The notes: generated by a model not told the origin, from the sequence alone. Counted from the stretch's first letter, positions 42,519 through 53,810 are shown. The stretch is DNA of 64,000 nt from Blakeslea trispora (GCA_025331445.1 JAIWNE010000148.1:1-64000), one strand, 5' to 3'. Numbers and translations are program-made.

Positions 42519-44501
42519 TTAAATCACTAACCATAAGGGTTCATGATAGCTTGTGAACGACACATAAGTACCAGCAGACTTGGCTTCACAATTGACAAAG
42601 ATGTTGTCAATTTTGGTTTTCAATCTTGTTGTTGATGTTACAGACGAAGGAATGGCACTACTCAAACTATTATCATTCATAAATGACAGTATGTTTGATC
42701 TTAAACTAAATTCTACATTGAAGTCGATGTTGAAGTCACCAGCAATCACAACATACCTATAGTCTTTTTCTATAATGAAATGTAAAGCTTCAAGCAACAA
42801 AGAAAGTATCGGCCGAGGTGAGACATAGATACTACAGTACAAATTATCTTGTACTTTAACAGCAGCAACACTAATTATACGTGTGCCTGACTGGAAAAGA
42901 CGAGACTAGCCTTGAGGAGCTAAGCATGGTTTTTCCAAGAGTCTGTTAGATATATAGCATCTTGAGCCAATCTTTTGGTTTAAGCCCAATTCTCGATCCA
43001 CAGTAGAAAGCATCTGTAAGCCAGGCAGCACCAATTCGTTGGTTGATTCTGTCCATGTCTCATTCAACAGCAGTACATCCGAAGAAAGAAATACAAAATC
43101 AGATGTGATTTGCCTAAAATTAGGGCCTAAACCCTCAACATTGTAGGAGATCACTTGGATGTCATCATTGTTGGGCGACCGTGTTGATAAATGCTTGAAT
43201 GATGGCACTAGCTGAACAGAATGTTTTCTACGTAGTTCTTCAAACAAATCGCTTTGTTCTTCAGCCCAAATAGATGCAGGAGCAATGAATTTGTTGTCCT
43301 TTGTTTTTATCTTTAGTCCGGCTGCTGTAATTGCTCTTGGGCAAGCAACATACAATGCAGATCTAGCTCTTCTTCTTTTACTAATATCGTAGACAACTAC
43401 AGAGTCGGAAGTGCCACTTTGAGACTTGTGAACAGTCATGGCTTCAGCAGGCACAATGGGGAACTGTTTTCTTTGAAGACTTAGAGAGCCATTCTTCTTC
43501 TTGCTGATGGTACCGACTATGGGCTCAATCATAGTCCAGGTGTCATCACTTATACTTGCAAGTCTTCTGATTCTTTCTTGTCTTCTTCTTAGTTTTAAAC
43601 CAGCTCTGTTCTCTTCAAACTTGACCCACAATCTCATTGGTTTTGCTGGTCCGGAATCTTGTTGATTCGAGCCTTCAGCATTGGTTCCGACAGTGGATCT
43701 TGTCTTATACAGACATAGTTACACAGGCTCAAATTACAATTATAAATAATTATGTCCCAATTTCAATGTTGACACATCCATATTTGGACAAATGTACACA
43801 TACAAAATCATGCGTATGGTTTCTAATGAATCAAAGCATGACAATAGGCATTGTCTTGTCAATAAAAGGATAAAAACACATACATACACAAATAACCATG
43901 ATTCAAATACATGTAAATTTCCTTTCCATCACACTTAACCACTTTCATTACAATTCTCATCAGCATTAACTAGAAATATTCGAATTAGTATAAATACATC
44001 AGATTATTACATACTATAAAGAGTTAACTTTTTATCTCACAATTTTTTTGCTATAATTTTTACATGATTAAACAAATCTTCTTCCATAATCTATCTTCAT
44101 AAGATAGCCTGTTACGCCGTTTACAAGACCATCGCTTGTATCAATGTTTTTGGTCATCATGTACCTAGCACTTATCTTGAGCATCAATTTTTTGATGAGA
44201 CCACCATTCTTCAAATTGCCACAGTTTTCGCTATCGGCACTTTGGATTAGATGATCAACAGCAGACTGACTCGACATCATGCCAGTAACTCTATCAAAAG
44301 CAACAGAAACTGCACCTTCTGTATTCATAGGCATGAGAATGCTGTTATTGGCTTTGTGGACTTCTTCATTGGTCTTAAATAGGCATATACCCCTCATGTT
44401 GCTATCGGTGCTTGCATCTACAGAAAAGCTGGTCGTATTTTGGGCCTCAGTAGTGCGAGTGCGGTCGAGATGAGGAAGAGGATGACTAGGTAGATCAATA
44501 T
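42519..44501 (-). pseudogene. Helentron helicase plus EEP endonuclease, copy 2
   Basis: The frame opens at the LTR Z junction (about 44500) and reads a PIF1-like helicase: VDHLIQSADS, ARYMMTKNIDTSDGLVNGVT and FPIVPAEAMTVHKSQSGTS (motif V) followed by SALYVACPRAI (motif VI). It then passes directly into an EEP domain: VISYNVEGLG, LLLNETWTES, VIAGDFNID and KIDNIFVNC. A solo LTR splits it between 43701 and 44074. A stop at about 42906 (after CLAPQG) separates two parts of the EEP domain. The coding otherwise ends at 42519. The helicase-EEP fusion identifies a Helentron. Confidence 0.82.
43701..44074 (+). repeat. Solo LTR in the Helentron helicase (374 bp), imperfect TSD
   Basis: TGTCTTAT...ATTAAACA ends with flanks GATCT (43696-43700) and AATCT (44075-44079), a 4 of 5 match. 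Removing it with one flank joins KIDYGRR to STVGTNAEGS in the same frame, which supports an insertion whose TSD has since mutated. Strand is uncertain. Confidence 0.6.
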
Positions 44502-45560
44502 TGTAATATTTGCAGTCTCAAATAGATTCTAATTTATCTGTTAAGTCAAGAGATTAAACAAGATTAAAGAGAGTATTTTATTCAGTGCAAGGATGGGATG
44601 TCAATATAAATTATGTTTGGTAACACAGAACAAGATCTGTATTTGATTTAGTGATATATCGAATATTATATGATGTATGTTCAACACGATACATCAGATT
44701 CAATGAGAGGGAACTCGATTTTTTTATTAAAAAGAAAGAGAGGGAACTAATTCTACTGCAGGTCCATGTTGTGTTTATATATTATTTCTATCTCGGTTTC
44801 AATCAATCACTCCGTTATAATTTTACCTGTATGAGCAGTTTTCCTACTAGGATGACTGGTCACCTTAATGGAAAGATGGCTGTAGCCAGATTTCATCCCC
44901 CGCCTTGAATGAGGTGGAGATATATTGTTTACTTGATTTATATCTTGGAGAGATAATAATTATGCTCAACAAGATATGTTTAATCTTGATTAGTGTTTCA
45001 ATATATCAGGCATAACTGTTTCATACTTGTTCACTTGTTTCGTTGGATGTTTAGATCAGTTTAGATCAGTTTAGATTAGGTGATAACGATAGACAAGCCC
45101 TTTGTGATTATGTCTCAGAACTATCTTCATCCAAGTAATGATTTAGTCTTTTCTTATAATGAAATCTCTAGAATCATTGCTTGTTTTGTTAGATGCTGCT
45201 ACCTTGGTATTATAAGGCCTATGCAACCATCCTGCTATCACATGTATCATGTCATATAGCCATTTCAAGTATTGATGAGAAGAGAGTCAATGAATATAAA
45301 TCTGATCATGCTTTCAATGTGTTAGCTAGGCACATTGAACGCTTTATATAACATGTCGTCGCTTTTTACCAATGCTTGTTAGATGTTTAGTTTCAGGATT
45401 ATTTCTGGTAATATCTGAAAGGATTTTAGTTTTCCAACTTTGTGAACATTATTTGATTTATTGTTATTTTGACATTATTTGTCAAAATAACCTTTGGTAA
45501 TGATTAATCGAATTTCCGATTATAAGTCGTTCTGGCTTCTGTATATGCCCAAATACGACA
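44502..45560 (+). repeat. LTR family A, long copy Z (1059 bp) at a chimeric junction
   Basis: 887 bp shared with copies X and Y plus a 172-bp segment (44530-44701) bounded by AGATTC direct repeats. The left flank AATAT is in a Helentron and the right flank CCTGG is in a gag gene; they do not match as a TSD. Its own partner flanks are not in this window. Confidence 0.85.
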
Positions 45561-46774
45561 CCTGGGTCCAGGGCTTGCCAGAATAACGGCACCTTTGAGG
45601 TTCAGGTGCCTTGCCCTTCCCCTTACCGCTGTAGCAATCTTCTTCGTTATGGCTGGCCTTGCTTCCACCATGCTTCGCGCAAAAGAAGCGTCGTCCAGAA
45701 CCACCAGAGGGGCGACCACCATCACCGGTCCGTCTTCTCTTCGAAGGGCCAGCAAAAGAACCGGAACCAGAACCACTTGCATCGGCAGATGCCCACTTGG
45801 AAGCAGACGAACCAGCAGCACCGAAAATAAGCCCTCCAGGCTGTCTATCACCAAACATGCTCTGAGCCGCAGTGGCTATGTCCTGGAAGCACCAAGTAGC
45901 ATTACCTTGATGCGTCGGGGCAAGTGCAGTGTTAATTTGTACCTGCTAGGACTCGGGAAAACCACAGAGGAACATATCCCCTAAAATACTCTCCATGCGG
46001 TCGTAGGCGGCATCGGCCACAGCACCCCCAAAATGCAACCCAAACTCACTTACTGTCTCGTTCAATCTCATTCTCATGGTTATCACATTGCGGCGGGCCT
46101 GCAGGCGGAGAAGAGAGTTGCCAAAGGTCTTGACAAATTTGGCCTTGGCCTCAACCCCCGAAGCACAAGGCAAGAGTTCGGTACCCAACCAGGCGTCGAA
46201 GTCCAAGGAGAGAGAAAGAGGTATTTACTTGCGCCATACAAGGTTGACATCGTTGTCAGTAGATGCCATTACCTTCTCGAAGGCCCGGAGAAACTGCTCA
46301 ACCGTGCCAAAGGTTTCTTCACCAGGGAAAGGAGTGTTACTTTGAGCCTTAAGCTGGAACTTGGGCACATCTCTCTTGGTGAGACGTACACCGGGAATCT
46401 TCTTGCTGGAGCCAAGAGTGGTCTCCAAAACAGCGATCTTGTTGTTGAGGGCATGCACCTGCCCCATCAACTCATCGATGATGGATTCATCACCGCCGAT
46501 GATGACCATGTTTGAGAGACGATCAGAGATCGAATCCCTCTTTGAAATCAACACTTGAATGGAAGTGTCGAGCTTACTCGATGAATGTTGTGACGGATGC
46601 GGACTGCTCATCAATGTCCATCTTGTCGAGATTTAGGTCCTCAAGAACAGAAGCCAAAGGGGGAAGTACAGGAGCAGGAAAAACAGGAACAGAATTTTCT
46701 GACACTTGGGTCGTCTCTTGACTACCAGTAGCAGCAGGTTATTGAGCAGGAATGTTCTCGGTAGGAATAGTCAT
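45561..46774 (-). pseudogene. Gag of an LTR retrotransposon (element 3)
   Basis: ATG at 46774 (MTIPTENIPAQ, then an in-frame TAA). Other frames carry a gag-like region: SDRLSNMVIIGGDESI, DVPKFQLKAQSNTPFPGEE, FDAWLGTELLPC and NETVSEFGLHFG. A Gly/Ser-rich, basic stretch ends in a damaged zinc knuckle (QRCRYSGKPWTQ) cut by LTR Z. At least three frame breaks. Its 5' LTR is probably 47060-47878 (minus), with a family B solo LTR in the leader. Pol is absent. Confidence 0.75.
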
Positions 46775-46798
46775 ATCGTTTAAATCTAAAAAAAAATA

Positions 46799-47051
46799 TG
46801 TTATAGAACGGTCCTAATCTCTTGATTATCTTATATTTAAATATCCCTTTAACCTCCACAAGAGGTGTTCACCCAATGTATTACGAATCTCCTAATTAGG
46901 AATCCTGAACTATTATCCCTGTAACAATTAGACGTGTATTATAAATCCTGCTTCCCTCTCTGAAGTTTTAATAAAGCTACTAACAGTCTCAAAAAGTACT
47001 TAATAGTCTTTATTATACAACATCACATCAAAGTATACACGTTACATAACA
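46799..47051 (+). repeat. Solo LTR, family B, second copy (253 bp), TSD AAATA
   Basis: Same 253-bp unit as 6890-7142, with TGTTAT...ATAACA ends and AAATA on both sides (46794-46798 and 47052-47056). It is inserted in the leader between the gag start and the presumed 5' LTR of element 3. Confidence 0.9.
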
Positions 47052-47059
47052 AAATATAC

Positions 47060-47878
47060 TGTTTGACAGCTAAAAAAAAAATAACAAAAGAAACACAAGT
47101 AGATTTAAAGGGGTTTATTCCAATACAAAAGTAAAGTGAATCTGATCTAGTCGTTGTGATATTTAGGTATGAAAATAGATAAAGGTTTTAGGAGGAAAAA
47201 TATAGTAAGTAGTTTGAGACTGTTTTACGTATGCCTTTATTATGAACAAAATAAATGAGAGTATTTATACCAATTGCTATCTACTATTGCTATTACGTCT
47301 TTGACTTCCTTTAGTCTTTACTCTTTACTAAATCTGGATATTCAAGAGAACAATGTCATAGACTAGTTTGTGTCACCTTTAATGACATATTGACATTTTA
47401 CTTTCTTTAGCAAGACTTATTGCTTATCATCTTCTTTAGTCCAGATTCATAGCACTTGCTTATGAAATCATTCTAGACTGACATAACGTTGATAGGATTA
47501 CTTAATCCAATTATGGTGTAGATCTTTATATACAAAAATAGACTTCAATTCTTAAGGAATTCATGTTCAGACAAGCCAAACACGACAGTCGTACTTCTAA
47601 ATGACCTCTCTATTTATACTTTTCGAAGGCTTGGATGATTTATAATATCTAAATTATTGTTGATCGTATATTATCATGGTTCCTTCGATGTCGATATCCA
47701 GAATCTATGATAGTTCAAAGTACGCATCTAAGGTGTGGCGAGAATACTAACTTGGATAACCTTTCGATGTCAGACTCGATATTAGAAGCATAAAGAATAA
47801 TTATTGTTATATTGAAATAAAAGGATTTGATTGGCTGATTTAAGAATAAAGGTGTCTATAGTTATGTAGTTCACTACA
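47060..47878 (-). repeat. Probable 5' LTR of gag element 3 (about 819 bp)
   Basis: On the minus strand it starts TGTAGTGAAC (47878) and ends GCTGTCAAACA (47060), followed by the gag leader. It contains AATAAAGGCATACG near the gag-proximal end and a TATAAATA box just upstream of that (about 47255), a normal LTR order. There is no second copy or TSD, so the ends are tentative. Confidence 0.5.
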
Positions 47879-47881
47879 GGC

Positions 47882-48776
47882 ATGTTATCGAGAAGCCAGC
47901 TCAAGATGATACTGTACGGCATTGGCAAGATTGTTGAGATAGCTGTAGAGGAAACTCAAGCCGAGAGAGCCTTTGTAATACCAACAGCAAACATGATCAT
48001 GAGAGGAGCTGCCAACAAAAAGTTTGATGGTCCTTCTATCATCACAACTACTACTAGCCATACCGTCATGGTGAAGGAGAAAAAACAGGTTAGCACATGC
48101 AGCTCAAACTTACCTTTAGAGCACCTGAAGTTGTCGATGGCAAACCCGGTCATCTGTACAAAGATAAACCGCTCTCCTGATCGAACAAGAAGAGTTTCAA
48201 CAAGCCTGGCAACTGGTGAGAAGTGGAGAATGCATTCCGCATTTCAACCGCCTTGCATTACTAGCAATGGAAAGGACTTTTGGGTTGGAGATGTTGCTCT
48301 GCTACGAGAGACAAATCAGGCTTTCCTTTTCAAGTCTTTTTTTCAACAAGATAACCAAGATTTCGCAGATAGGTATTTTGTGATGACTTCAAATGGATTT
48401 TCTGGTATCATACCTCAAGTCAACAATGTACAACAGAATGCTTTGATTGGTACGGTTGACAAGAGAAGCTTTACCCGTTCTAACTCCTGTACGCTGGGCC
48501 TTGGTTCTAACTCATTGTCCAAGGAGCATGAAGATTTGTTGTGGAAGCAAGACTCTACAAAGAGGGAAAAGCAAAACGAACCAGGTCAATAATTGTTCCA
48601 ATCATTCTGTTTACGGATGACACTTCAGGAGTATCGTCAAAGCAACATGTACCCTACGAAAGCTGGTCGATGACTTACGCCGCACTACCTTTGAGGAGCG
48701 TGGTTCTCGTGAAAAGACAATGTTTGTGGGCTGTGCACCCAAGAGTGATGGTGTAAATGCGATGAACTTCATCCCA
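47882..48776 (+). pseudogene. Broken gene with a DDTSG-type motif, unrecognised function
   Basis: A 236-codon frame (47882-48592) reads DFWVGDVALLRETNQAF and DFADRYFVMTSNGFSGI. It overlaps another frame (48541-48756) reading IIVPIILFTDDTSGVSSKQH and ESWSMTYAALP. A VP-hydrophobic-DDTSG-S-K block followed by an aromatic-rich stretch recalls a large family of transposon-linked fungal proteins of unknown role. That comparison is from memory and should be searched. It is cut at 48777 by the 5' LTR of element 2. Confidence 0.4.
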
Positions 48777-49210
48777 TGTGGTGATCTGAGCACATTTAAG
48801 TCTCAACAATGACAATAAGGTAACATATAAACCAAATAAGTCATAAAGATAATAACATCAGACATAATGAAATCAATCCCTGTAAATCCTTACTAAATAA
48901 CGCATCTGTAGTAAAGTCAATAAGGTTCTCAATATACAGAATCCGACTCAATCACTCCATAACATCATTCATCTAATTAAGTTATATAAAGACAAGTAAA
49001 TGACGAGAGTGATGCAATCATATAAACTAAGTACACTAATTTAGTACAAGCTGTAAATAACTGTGACATATATAAATAATAGTTGTAGTGATAACTTATG
49101 AAACTTTTCTTCCAATCTTAACAAGAAATAAAACACTACAAACATTCTCAAAGTACTTTCTTTGTCTTAGTCTATTTTTCTTCTATATCACTACAATCCC
49201 AAACACCACA
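48777..49210 (+). repeat. 5' LTR of gag element 2 (434 bp)
   Basis: Perfect TGTGGTG/CACCACA ends. A TATATAAATA box at about 49070, AATAAAA at about 49127 and CTCAAAGTACTTTC after it. The next bases TTTTTTACCTTGAATTT closely match those after the chromovirus LTR (TTTTTTACTTTGAATC), so the two elements are related. Left flank TCCCA. No 3' LTR was seen. Confidence 0.8.
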
Positions 49211-50569
49211 TTTTTTACCTTGAATTTTGATTTGTACGATGTCTGTTAACCAATCTAACACCTCTTCTCCTCTCTCTGCTCCTTCTCCTTTGTCTGCTCC
49301 CTCTCATGAGCTTGAAGATAAGGTAATGCAAGATGCTACTCCAATGGAGGAAATGCAAGAAGATGTTGCTATCAACATCAACGACGCTCAAGCAAGTGAA
49401 AACTTGAACAAGACTGCTGAGGCCAACTTGTCAAAGCTTAAACCGATTTCAAAATCAAGTATGGTCATTATCTCACCTGCCAACAAGTCCACCCACATGC
49501 CGAGAACACTGCTAGGGCTTATAAAATTTTTAAACAAGCGGAAAAGGCTTATACTGAAGCCAAGAATGCGTATGCCATGTTTTGTTTGTTAGATGCCCCT
49601 CCGGTCATGCAAGATGTCAAGAAAAGTACTCTCGTCCCTTCTTCTTTGCCTTTCTTGCAGTTGAGAACAGATCTGGCGGTGTACAAGAAGAACGCAGAAA
49701 TATTTGACTCTGTCTACGATTTCTGCACGCAATTTGAAACAGTCCTAGAGGCTCATTCTCTGAGTCTCGATGACAACTGGGAACGTCATTTGCCTCTCTC
49801 ATTGAACAAGGAAGAAAAGTCGTGGTTTGAAGAGAAATTGCGCAACAAGACGCTTAACTAGAATGATGCCAAGTCTATGATCTTAGATCATTACGTTACA
49901 CCCTATCGCAAGTTTTTTCTGATGGTCAAGGTTTGGTCTATGAAACAATCTTCTGGTGAAACTGCTCGCGCTTTTGCTGCAAAATTTCAAAAGTTGCGTA
50001 GACAAGCTGGTCTTCCTGACGGTTTACCTTTGGTATTGAGTTTCTGGTGTGCCCTGAGGGAACCTGTCCGCCGTGTCGCTTTTGTTGCTGTGTCTTCACA
50101 GTACGGAACAAAGCTTCCAACCAAGCTGGAAAATATGATTGGTCTTGTTGTAGCTGCAACGAACGATGTGGATCTTTTCTCTTCCTCTGTGTGTGATGCT
50201 GGTTCTTCTTCTTCTGGCTCTTCTTCTGGTCCTCATAAGGCACAACATGAGCGTTTGAGAAAGCGTAGTGTGCAACATTTTGCTGGTAAAGATTCGTATG
50301 AGTCTGGCAAGATCTCGTCCCACAATAAAAAGCCCTGCACATATTGTAATAAGCCATGGTTTCATGGTCACAAGTGTGATGATTTTCGTGAGGCGAAGAA
50401 ATAAAAGGTCTCTCGTATGGCTATCCGTAGTGGTGTTGATTCACGTGAAGTTGACTCTCCTACAAGCAAGGATGGTAATGGTGATAACGAAATCACGTTA
50501 GCTCAGTTAGCTCTTGACTGTAAATCTAAAAAAGAAAAAGACGTCATTAAAAGAGATTTTAAAAATATA

Positions 50570-51364
50570 CAGTCAGACCTCGATTTTGTCATACTTGATT
50601 TTGTCATAACCTCGATTTTATCATACGATTTGGCTCCACCAACTCTCGGTAGTATTTAAATATGACTAAATTTTGATTCTGTCATAGTCATAAAAATTAC
50701 AGAAACCGTATGACAGAATTTTAACTTTTAAAAAGATATTATTGGATATTTTATATTTTTAATTCAGTAGAATAGCAAAAAATCTTTGATTATACTTTGT
50801 ACTTTAAGACATTCTTGCTCTGGTCTTACTTTTTTGTCTAATCCAACAAACTTGAAACATTTATGTGGCTATGCACAACATATCAAACGCTTCACCTCTT
50901 GATCTTGTCAATGCTTGGCAAACGCCTGAAAAGAATAAGCATGATAAGTTTAATCAGAAACAGCGCTTGAAAATTCGTTTTATGGCCGCTTATGGACCCA
51001 AAAAGACTCAAGAGTAGATATGCTGTTGGGTAAAGCGCCCATTCAACATGGACTGCTTGTCTAGTCAAAGCGCTATTAGTAAGATTACAAAAAAAATTTG
51101 AAGACCTGTCTGAGATGTCAGTTCAGAGATTGAGTGTTAGGAACAACAAGAAAACTCATTGTCCTAAAGTGAAAGACGAGTTTATCGAATTCGTACTCAA
51201 ATGAGCAATGATAATATTGCTATTAAACCAATTGTGCATTAATGATTCAGGAACACTATGTGACTGCTAAAATTTATACAGTCACATCATTTTATTTTGT
51301 CATAATTTGATTTTGTCATAGAATTTGCCTCCATCCACCGTATGACTAAATCGAGGTTTGACTG
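50570..51364 (+). mobile_element. Truncated pogo/Tigger-like DNA transposon (795 bp)
   Basis: Inverted ends CAGTCAGACCTCGATTT / AAATCGAGGTTTGACTG, flanked by TA (50568-50569 and 51365-51366). The CAGT start and TA target are pogo-like. It interrupts the gag-protease region of LTR element 2, and the host frame is restored when it is removed with one TA. Near both ends TTTTGTCATA and its complement recur as subterminal repeats. Confidence 0.82.
50871..51205 (+). pseudogene. Pogo-like transposase N-terminal stump
   Basis: ATG 50871 opens KHDKFNQKQRLKIRFMAAYG, a CENP-B/pogo-like first helix-turn-helix, stopped by TAG at 51014-51016. Decayed continuation (NMDCLSSQSAISKI, then CPKVKDEFIEFVLK) ends near 51205. 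No DDE core, so the element was non-autonomous. Confidence 0.6.
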
Positions 51365-51706
51365 TAAGTGCTAACCAAACTTTTCCTATTCTCGTAAATA
51401 ACTCCATTCGAACGAAATCTTTGCTGGACATTGGTGCCCTCTTTTCCTCCATGGATAAAAAGTTTTGTTTGGAGAACAACATAGAAATCAGTTATATCAA
51501 TCATATAAATAAAAAAATGGAGAATTACTCGCGCGCCTTAGTGGCTTAGATATAAGTGAGATGGCTTATGAGGACATCCTCTTCTTTGGTCATGTTAACA
51601 AAGATGAAGGTCCTGTGTAACTCGTACCTGAGTAGAATAAATGCATAGCATCTAAAAGCAATTAAAGAAAGCCTCCTCTTTTATTTTGCTTTAACCATTC
51701 ACAAAA

Positions 51707-53727
51707 TGAGTCAAGAAAATTTGTTGTTAATTGATGTTGTAGAGTCTAGTGACGATATCAGCGATATTAATATTGAGTCATACGACATTGAGGAAGTTAA
51801 AGCTGAAAATGATTTCAGCTTCGAGATGTCAAACGGAGTCATTGTTTTATACATTGTCCTTTTCAGGAACAATAACAAATTATAAAGTCAGATTAGCCAT
51901 CACGTCGTTAACATATATGGACATATTGATTAACGGTGAGATACGTTCTTATACAAATAAACAGAAAGTACGTTGTGATCCAACGTAAGGTAAACACTCA
52001 GCTAAGATGCGGGATCCATCATTAGTATAAATAGAGCTAGAAAATGTATATTGAATAAAGACAACTTTCTTTTGGGTCTGATTGATTTATTATTGTTATC
52101 AATTGTACCGTGAATATCACAGTCATCACAATCGACTCATCAGATTCTGAAATTGACACTGAGAGTGCTTCTGTTAAAGTTGAAGCTAGTGAGTGTGAAA
52201 TTTCTATATGTAATTTCCAACTTTAAGCGTATTGATTTACATCGTGTTTAGCAAATGATGTACCGGAGTTGATCATGAGCAAGACTCTTGAGGACAAGGA
52301 GAAGGAAAGCTCTGATGAAGACGACGAGCTCGATGAAGAATGTCTTTTTCAAAGCGTTGACGAAAATTCAAGAAAAGTTGCTGCTATGAAAAAGGAAATG
52401 GAAGAAGTTTTTTCTGTTGGTAGCGAATTTTCCGATATTGATGAGCTTAGAATTCATGCTCAAGAATTGGGTAAAAAGCATAATTGCCCAATTACAACCG
52501 ACAAATCGGATCAAAAGCGTCAAGTTATTACTCTGATCTGTAGACATGGCAAGCAGTTCAGAAAATCTCGTAAGGTTGTTGATTCGTCTTTGAACAAAGA
52601 TGACAACAATCTTAAGAAGGGCAAGAAAAGAGAAAGTACCAAAAAGGGCTGTCCATGTGTGATTGAAGCTCGTTTGTGCCCAGCAAGGAAGATGGTAACT
52701 GTGCGAAGAGTAGATGGTAATCACAACCATCATTTCGCCAATGATGCTAGAACCTATAAGGTTAATCGAAAACCAAATGCTGAGGTTTTTGAAGAAGATG
52801 TTGCTTCCCTACAATACAATACACCAGCCAAGGTTGTTGAGGTATGCTTTCAATATTTTATTCAAATTGTGACAGTAATTAATTGAGCAATCTATGAACA
52901 GTTTATGCAATTAAAAGGCATAAATTATGTAACTAAGCGAGACATGGAAAATATGCAACAAATGCATCGCGCTGACTCTGATATGACTTCGTTCATTACC
53001 AATCTGCAGCGCAAGCAATACAACGTGCGCTTCACCAAGAACCAAGAAGGCCGTGTAAATGCTGTATTCTTTATCAGCAATCATGCAAATTCAGGAGCTC
53101 CGTAGATTTCCTAAATCAATCGTAGTAGACGCAACCTACAAAAGCAACTGCCATTTGTATGCCTTGCTCAATTTTGTAGTTGCTGGTACCGTTTCGAGCA
53201 GAGAAAGACCAGATCAATTGGCTGCAATTCCCGTTGCAAGCGTCTGGATGGAAAGAGAGACAAGATCTGTCTACAAGTGGGTCTTGCAACAGTTGAGAGA
53301 AGTGGTTTGGCCAAGAAACTTGAGTCCTGAGCAGCTCGAGCTTCTAAGTGTCTTGACGACTGACAACGACGCTGCTCTGAAGGGAGCTCTTCAGGATGTA
53401 TTCCCTGAATCGGCTCACTTACTGTGTTATATACACATTGAGAGACATTTTAGAGAGCGATTTCTAAAAGAAATCAATCCTAAGTTTGAAGGTAAAGGAA
53501 ACTCTAGATATTCTTGAGAGCCAAAATCAAGTAACTGGTCTTGTATTTTACTATATAGTGCATGAACGCGAACATTATGAAGCTGAACACAAAAGCTTGA
53601 TATTTGATATTGCTCGTGGATGCACCACCAAGGAGGAGTACGACGATGCCAAGAAGTCATACGTCAACTTCCTTAACCGTGACGGACTTCTTGTTAACAA
53701 GAATACATGTATTGAGTATTTCCAACT
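51707..53727 (+). pseudogene. MULE-B transposase (5' part and catalytic core)
   Basis: ATG 51707 (MSQENLLLIDVVESSDDISD) begins exon 1, which is interrupted by a solo LTR (51843-52121) and continues in phase through GVITIDSSDSEIDTES to 52188. Exon 2 is 52252-52841 with a FAR1-like zinc region (LICRHGKQF, CPCVIEARLCPARK, NHNHHF). Exon 3 (52902-53491) has one frameshift at about 53085 and holds the MULE core: VVDATYKSNCHL, VLTTDNDAALKG and HLLCYIHIERHFRE. Exon 4 runs 53559-53727, ending CIEYFQ before a donor site. The SWIM region found in MULE-A is missing, so the copy is truncated. No terminal repeats were identified. Confidence 0.8.
51843..52121 (+). repeat. Solo LTR in MULE-B exon 1 (279 bp), TSD GTCAT
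   Basis: TGTTTTATAC...GAATATCACA, flanked by GTCAT at 51838-51842 and 52122-52126. It contains TATAAATAG at about 52027 and GAATAAAGACAACTTTC near 52062. The flanking coding sequence joins in frame without it. Confidence 0.85.
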
Positions 53728-53810
53728 GTAAGTTTGGTATTTGGCTTGATTATGACTACACCACAGCGCAGAGGAGTTCTAAAAAACCCAGCATTTGAGT
53801 CTAGGATAAA

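Larger units (their letters stand above)
42406..44501 (-). mobile_element. Helentron fragment, copy 2 (3' part of element)
   Basis: Runs from the junction with LTR copy Z (44502) to the A8 tract at 42406-42413, where homology to copy 1 ends. It holds helicase and EEP coding, a solo LTR (43701-44074) and the 3' hairpin region (42443-42459, one stem mismatch compared with copy 1). The 5' part, including Rep, is missing here. Confidence 0.75.
49239..51549 (+). pseudogene. Gag and protease remnant of LTR element 2
   Basis: ATG 49239 starts a Ser/Pro-rich leader. After a frameshift at about 49500-49575 the frame reads a gag core (TDLAVYKKNAEIFDSV, SLDDNWERHLPLSL, SMKQSSGETARAFAAK) and the zinc knuckle CTYCNKPWFHGHKC (about 50335-50376). 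Stops occur at 49859 and 50402. A pogo-type transposon sits at 50570-51364. Across it the frame continues KRDFKNI to SANQTFPILVNN and a protease-like LLDIGALFSSMDKKF (consensus Asp-Thr-Gly altered to Asp-Ile-Gly). RT, RNase H and integrase are absent. Confidence 0.78.
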
